Of a stretch of 64,000 nucleotides of DNA, positions 61,383 to 64,000 are shown in pieces. Where the stretch lies: the NCBI GenBank assembly GCA_902489275.1, contig CABTZK010000004.1:82478-146477 (forward strand), given 5' to 3'. Under the pieces are notes generated by a model. That model made no database searches and was not told the origin of the DNA. It was given only the letters and a program-made list of their open reading frames with translations. Both the position numbers and the translations under genes were made by a program. Within the stretch, counting starts at the first letter, position 1, and each line of letters begins with the position of its first letter. The stretch comes from an uncultured Porphyromonadaceae bacterium. GTDB lineage: Bacteria; Bacteroidota; Bacteroidia; Bacteroidales; Muribaculaceae.

Positions 61383-61397
61383 AGTCGTTTTATCGTG

Positions 61398-62042
61398 TTA
61401 GTAATTGATATATTTTCTTGCACACGCAAAGGTAAGCAAAAATTGCTCGCTAAGGTCGGTTTCAAGCATGAAATTTTCACCCTTGAAGTATCCTGTGTGG
61501 CTCAGCGTCGCGCCAAGGCACGGAGTGGCAAAGGCATCGGTCGAAATATCATGACGGTAGTCCTTGACCTGTGATCTCTCCCCTACTGCCTTGAAAATAG
61601 CCTCTTTGGCCGTCCACGCTATCGTGTTGCCCAGCACGTCATCGGCATCAAGCCACGCTTTCTCGGCGCTGTTCAAAAAAAAGTCACGCACTTTGACGAC
61701 ACGCCGCCCGTGAGTTTCCACATCAATGCCCATGGCATGGCGGGGATTGACGGCAATGGCGAGGTAGCCACGGGTGTGCGCCACGCTCAGGTGGAGGTCC
61801 TTACCCTCAACGAATGGCACGCCGTCGGCGTTGTGGGCAATCATGGCATGCTCGCCGAAAACATGCCAGGCGAGCAAGCGCTCGCCAAGCAATTCCTGAC
61901 GGCGGCTCTCGGCCTTGGCGTGGATTTCGGTATCGATGCCGCGCGCCTGGCAAATCTCAAGCAATCGTCCTGAGGTTTCGAGCAAACGCCAAGCATGCAG
62001 GATGGTGCCATCTCGATATGTCCTGACTCCTGAATAGGGCAT
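61398..62042 (-). CDS. 4'-phosphopantetheinyl transferase (Sfp type)
   Basis: The 214-residue enzyme moves the phosphopantetheine arm of CoA to a carrier protein. The family motifs are MGIDVETHG (Mg-binding Asp/Glu) and WTAKEAIFKA. In Bacteroidales the target may be the acyl carrier protein or a polyketide/aryl-polyene carrier; none of these genes is close. Its ATG overlaps the gldE stop codon by one base (TAATG), so translation is coupled. Confidence 0.9.
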   Translation of the reverse strand: MPYSGVRTYRDGTILHAWRLLETSGRLLEICQARGIDTEIHAKAESRRQELLGERLLAWHVFGEHAMIAHNADGVPFVEGKDLHLSVAHTRGYLAIAVNPRHAMGIDVETHGRRVVKVRDFFLNSAEKAWLDADDVLGNTIAWTAKEAIFKAVGERSQVKDYRHDISTDAFATPCLGATLSHTGYFKGENFMLETDLSEQFLLTFACARKYINY

Positions 62043-63424
62043 TATTCATCCTTTTTCGGCAAAGAGGCCTTGCCATTTTTTCCCACAGGCAGGGGGTTGA
62101 CCGAGACTTTCACCTTGGCGATACGGTACTTGTTCACGTTGAGAATGGTGAAGTTGCAACGGCCTATCTTGACAGTCTCCTTCTCTTTCAAGAAATCGCC
62201 TTTTGCGTTCAACAGCAAGCCCGCAACCGTCTCGGCGCTTTCTGGGTAATCGCCAAACTCGCTGTCATCGGTAGCCGTTACCTCGCAGAAGTCGTCAATC
62301 GGCGTCTTGGCGTCAAAGATATAGGTGTTGTCGGCAATTTTAGAGTAGAATTTCTCTTCGATGTCATATTCGTCATCAATATCGCCCACGATTTCCTCCA
62401 GCACATCCTCCATGGTGACGATGCCTTGGGTGCAGCCATACTCATCGACCACAATGGCCATGTGCACTTTTTTGGTGCGGAAGTCTTCCAGCAGGTCGTT
62501 AATCATGCGGGTCTCGGGCACGAAGTAAACAGGGCGAAGAAGCGTTTGCCAGCGGAAATCGTTGTCACGCTTGCCAATGTAGGGCAGCAAATCCTTGGCG
62601 TAAAGCATCCCCTTGATGTTATCGGGATTGTCGTCATAAACTGGCATGCGCGAGTAACCATGCTCAATCACCGTCTTGACCACTTCCTCAAAAGGGGTCT
62701 CGTAGTCAATATCGACCACATCCACCCGAGGACGCATGATTTCACTCACCGTCTTGCCGCCAAACGTGAGAATGCCCTTGAGAATCTCTTTCTCGTCGGT
62801 CGACTTCACATCGCTGGCCTCAAGGGCGCGGCTTAGGTCCTCGACCGAGAGGTCGTCGGTCCTCTTGGCGACAGCCTTGCGCACAATGAAAGTGGACTTG
62901 AGCATCAATCGCGACAAGGGGGAAAAAATGGAGAAGGCAAGGCTTAAGCCCGGGGCGGCAAACGAGGCGAACCTCACATTGTTGCTGGCGGCATAAAGCT
63001 TGGGAATCACCTCGCCAAAGAGGAGAATCAAGAAAGTTAGGGTCACCGTTTGAACGAGGAAATTCGCCACTCCGCTATTGAAAGTGAGCATCTGATTCAT
63101 CGCGAAATTGAGCATAATGGCGGTGAGGATGTTCACCATGTTGTTGCCAATCAGGATGGTTGCCAGCAATTTTTCGGGCTTCGACAACAAGCGAGCTATT
63201 TTGTTGCGCTGCACCTCATCGCCAATGCTTTCGACATCTTCCTTGGTCAAAGAGAAATAGGCAATTTCAGAGCCTGAATTATAGGCAGAATATACCAGCC
63301 CGAAAAAGGCCACGATTATAGCGATGACACTTGCCGCGTTAGGGGCATGAAAAGAGATTGCAGGTTGCGCCGCGCTTGTGGCGGCAAGGAGGTTCAGAAT
63401 ACAAGAAAGAGGGTCAGGATCCAA
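62042..63424 (-). CDS. gldE: GldE-type CNNM/CBS membrane protein, TTG start
   Basis: The 460-residue protein has a DUF21 membrane domain (about 30-195), two CBS domains (about 210-330; TVSEIMRPRVDVVDIDYETPF and VDEYGCTQGIVTMEDVLEEIVGD), and a C-terminal CorC/HlyC domain (about 350-440). It belongs to the hemolysin/CorC group, close to the gliding-motility-associated GldE; here a role in ion homeostasis or type IX secretion is possible. There is no ATG before the first helix, and the conserved MDPDP start is encoded by TTG at 63424. TATCTTTG on the minus strand at 63512-63505 is the likely -7 box. Confidence 0.88.
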   Translation of the reverse strand: MDPDPLSCILNLLAATSAAQPAISFHAPNAASVIAIIVAFFGLVYSAYNSGSEIAYFSLTKEDVESIGDEVQRNKIARLLSKPEKLLATILIGNNMVNILTAIMLNFAMNQMLTFNSGVANFLVQTVTLTFLILLFGEVIPKLYAASNNVRFASFAAPGLSLAFSIFSPLSRLMLKSTFIVRKAVAKRTDDLSVEDLSRALEASDVKSTDEKEILKGILTFGGKTVSEIMRPRVDVVDIDYETPFEEVVKTVIEHGYSRMPVYDDNPDNIKGMLYAKDLLPYIGKRDNDFRWQTLLRPVYFVPETRMINDLLEDFRTKKVHMAIVVDEYGCTQGIVTMEDVLEEIVGDIDDEYDIEEKFYSKIADNTYIFDAKTPIDDFCEVTATDDSEFGDYPESAETVAGLLLNAKGDFLKEKETVKIGRCNFTILNVNKYRIAKVKVSVNPLPVGKNGKASLPKKDE

Positions 63425-63656
63425 AATAAATTGAATTTAGTTTAACAATCAGGCTTTCCAGTCCTTGAACAGAGCCTGGCAACCACAAGGTGTGAATTAC
63501 ATCGCAAAGATAATAAAACTTTGTGGTTTACATCCAACATTGTACTGTAATTTTATTTTTTGGGGAGGCTCAAAGGCGCTAAAAAACTCGGTTCATCCGA
63601 GATTCTGTGTGATGACTTAACTGTGGAACAGGAAAAAAGCTGGCTCTATCTTTAGT
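63425..63656. other. Region between gldE and the IS remnants
   Basis: It holds the gldE -7 box TATCTTTG (minus, 63512-63505) and a hairpin CTCGG/CCGAG (63587-63601) that may belong to the end of the inserted element. No reading frame of note. Confidence 0.5.
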
Positions 63657-63668
63657 ACCTTTGAAAAA

Positions 63669-63905
63669 GTTAACCATTACTATTTCGGTACTTATAAAGG
63701 ACTCAAACGCATCGGTATAGATGAGTTTGCTGTTAGAAAAGGACACATTTACCAAACCATTGTCGTAGACCACGACACGGGACGGGTTGTTTATAGTCAT
63801 CCAGGCAAAGATAAAGAAGCCCTAACCCCTTTTTGGAAAATGCTCAAACGTAGAAAAATAACGTTTGAAGCAGTCAGTTGCGATCTTTCCCAAGCCTATA
63901 TATAG
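63669..63905 (+). pseudogene. Fragment of an ISL3-family transposase
   Basis: In frame from 63669 to the stop at 63905 the DNA encodes a piece of the ISL3 catalytic domain: KRIGIDEFAVRKGH (first catalytic Asp), VVDHDTGRVVYSHPGKDKE, and AVSCDLSQAYI (second Asp). The N-terminal zinc-ribbon/HTH part and the rest of the catalytic domain are missing. The frame is otherwise intact, so this is a truncated copy, not a mutated full gene. Confidence 0.85.
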
Positions 63906-63912
63906 AGGTCTC

Positions 63913-64000
63913 TCAAAAACTCCCGTCTACTTTGCGCACCCCTATCAATCCTGGGATAAGCCTCATATTGAGTACCTAAACAAACTGCTACGCCAGTTTA
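63913..64000 (+). pseudogene. Fragment of an IS30-family transposase, reaching the window edge
   Basis: The frame starting near 63913 encodes KTPVYFAHPYQSWDKPHIEY, then LNKLLRQF, which corresponds to the C-terminal IS30 transposase block (VYFAHPYSSWERG..N.N.LLRQ). It follows the ISL3 stop by about eight bases, so two unrelated transposases are joined. It may continue beyond the window; the start of the gene is missing. Confidence 0.75.

Noticed and set aside
1..64000. tRNA genes, CRISPR arrays, restriction or toxin-antitoxin systems, prophage
   Set aside because: Looked for by eye (TPsiC-arm sequence, regularly spaced repeats, typical proteins) and not seen.

Overview
The window looks like chromosomal DNA of an uncultured or poorly known gut Bacteroidales, most like the Muribaculaceae/Prevotella part of the order. 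The signs are Bacteroidetes promoters (TTG, 19-20 bases, TAnnTTTG), a TonB receptor with a carboxypeptidase-regulatory domain, a one-protein hybrid two-component system, GldE, PCMD and dockerin-like surface proteins, DUF285 and BspA-type repeat proteins, and a type III SerA with lysine at the usual histidine position. GC content is moderate (about half). No rRNA, tRNA, CRISPR array or prophage is visible.

Layout. 1-4.4 kb: end of an EamA transporter, then a leftward operon of secreted proteins (PCMD lipoprotein, outer-membrane barrel, PCMD-dockerin, calycin-dockerin). 4.4-5.1 kb: a gap that holds a tiny leaderless ORF and an orphan transcription unit (promoter, structured RNA, terminator). 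5.1-8.3 kb: TonB-dependent receptor. 9-15.5 kb: LTA-synthase-like transferase, ruvC, an SRP-type small RNA on the other strand, then a PCMD protein, an Omp85-type barrel and an EptA-like phosphoethanolamine transferase. 15.6-19.3 kb: UDP-glucose dehydrogenase and a polysaccharide co-polymerase/tyrosine kinase with a Tyr-Gly tail. 19.7-23 kb: myo-inositol-phosphate synthase and a secreted protein of unknown role. 23.1-23.4 kb: insertion-sequence remnant. 23.6-29 kb: gdhA, serC, serA, MATE exporter. 29-36 kb: small lipoprotein, U32 peptidase, bamD, rpoZ, DedA, CvfB-like protein, PIF1-TPR helicase. 36-42.7 kb: FadL-type barrel, Arg/Gly-rich secreted protein, M64 peptidase, nitrilase, acyltransferase, small conserved protein. 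43-45.4 kb: tandem DUF285 surface-protein paralogues. 45.6-51 kb: speA, truA, TraB/GumN, PAS protein, class II aldolase. 51-54 kb: hybrid two-component regulator. 54-63.4 kb: envelope proteins of unknown function, a BspA-like dockerin protein, Hsp20, DUF3108 protein, C69 dipeptidase, phosphopantetheinyl transferase, gldE. 63.6-64 kb: fused remnants of ISL3 and IS30 transposases.

Most genes serve the cell envelope: outer-membrane barrels, BamD, export of surface repeat proteins, capsule/EPS precursor and chain-length control, lipid headgroup transfer, and inositol phosphate for possible inositol lipids. Core metabolism is represented by ammonia assimilation (gdhA), serine synthesis (serC-serA), polyamine synthesis (speA) and glycolysis (fba).

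The least explained elements are the orphan structured RNA at 4.78-5.03 kb, the 29-residue leaderless ORF next to it, the repeated pairing of a PCMD protein with an outer-membrane barrel, the nested inverted repeat at 21.1 kb, and AAAAACGCGTTTTT-type palindromes upstream of speA and serC. Functions are assigned by reading motifs by eye; no database search was run.
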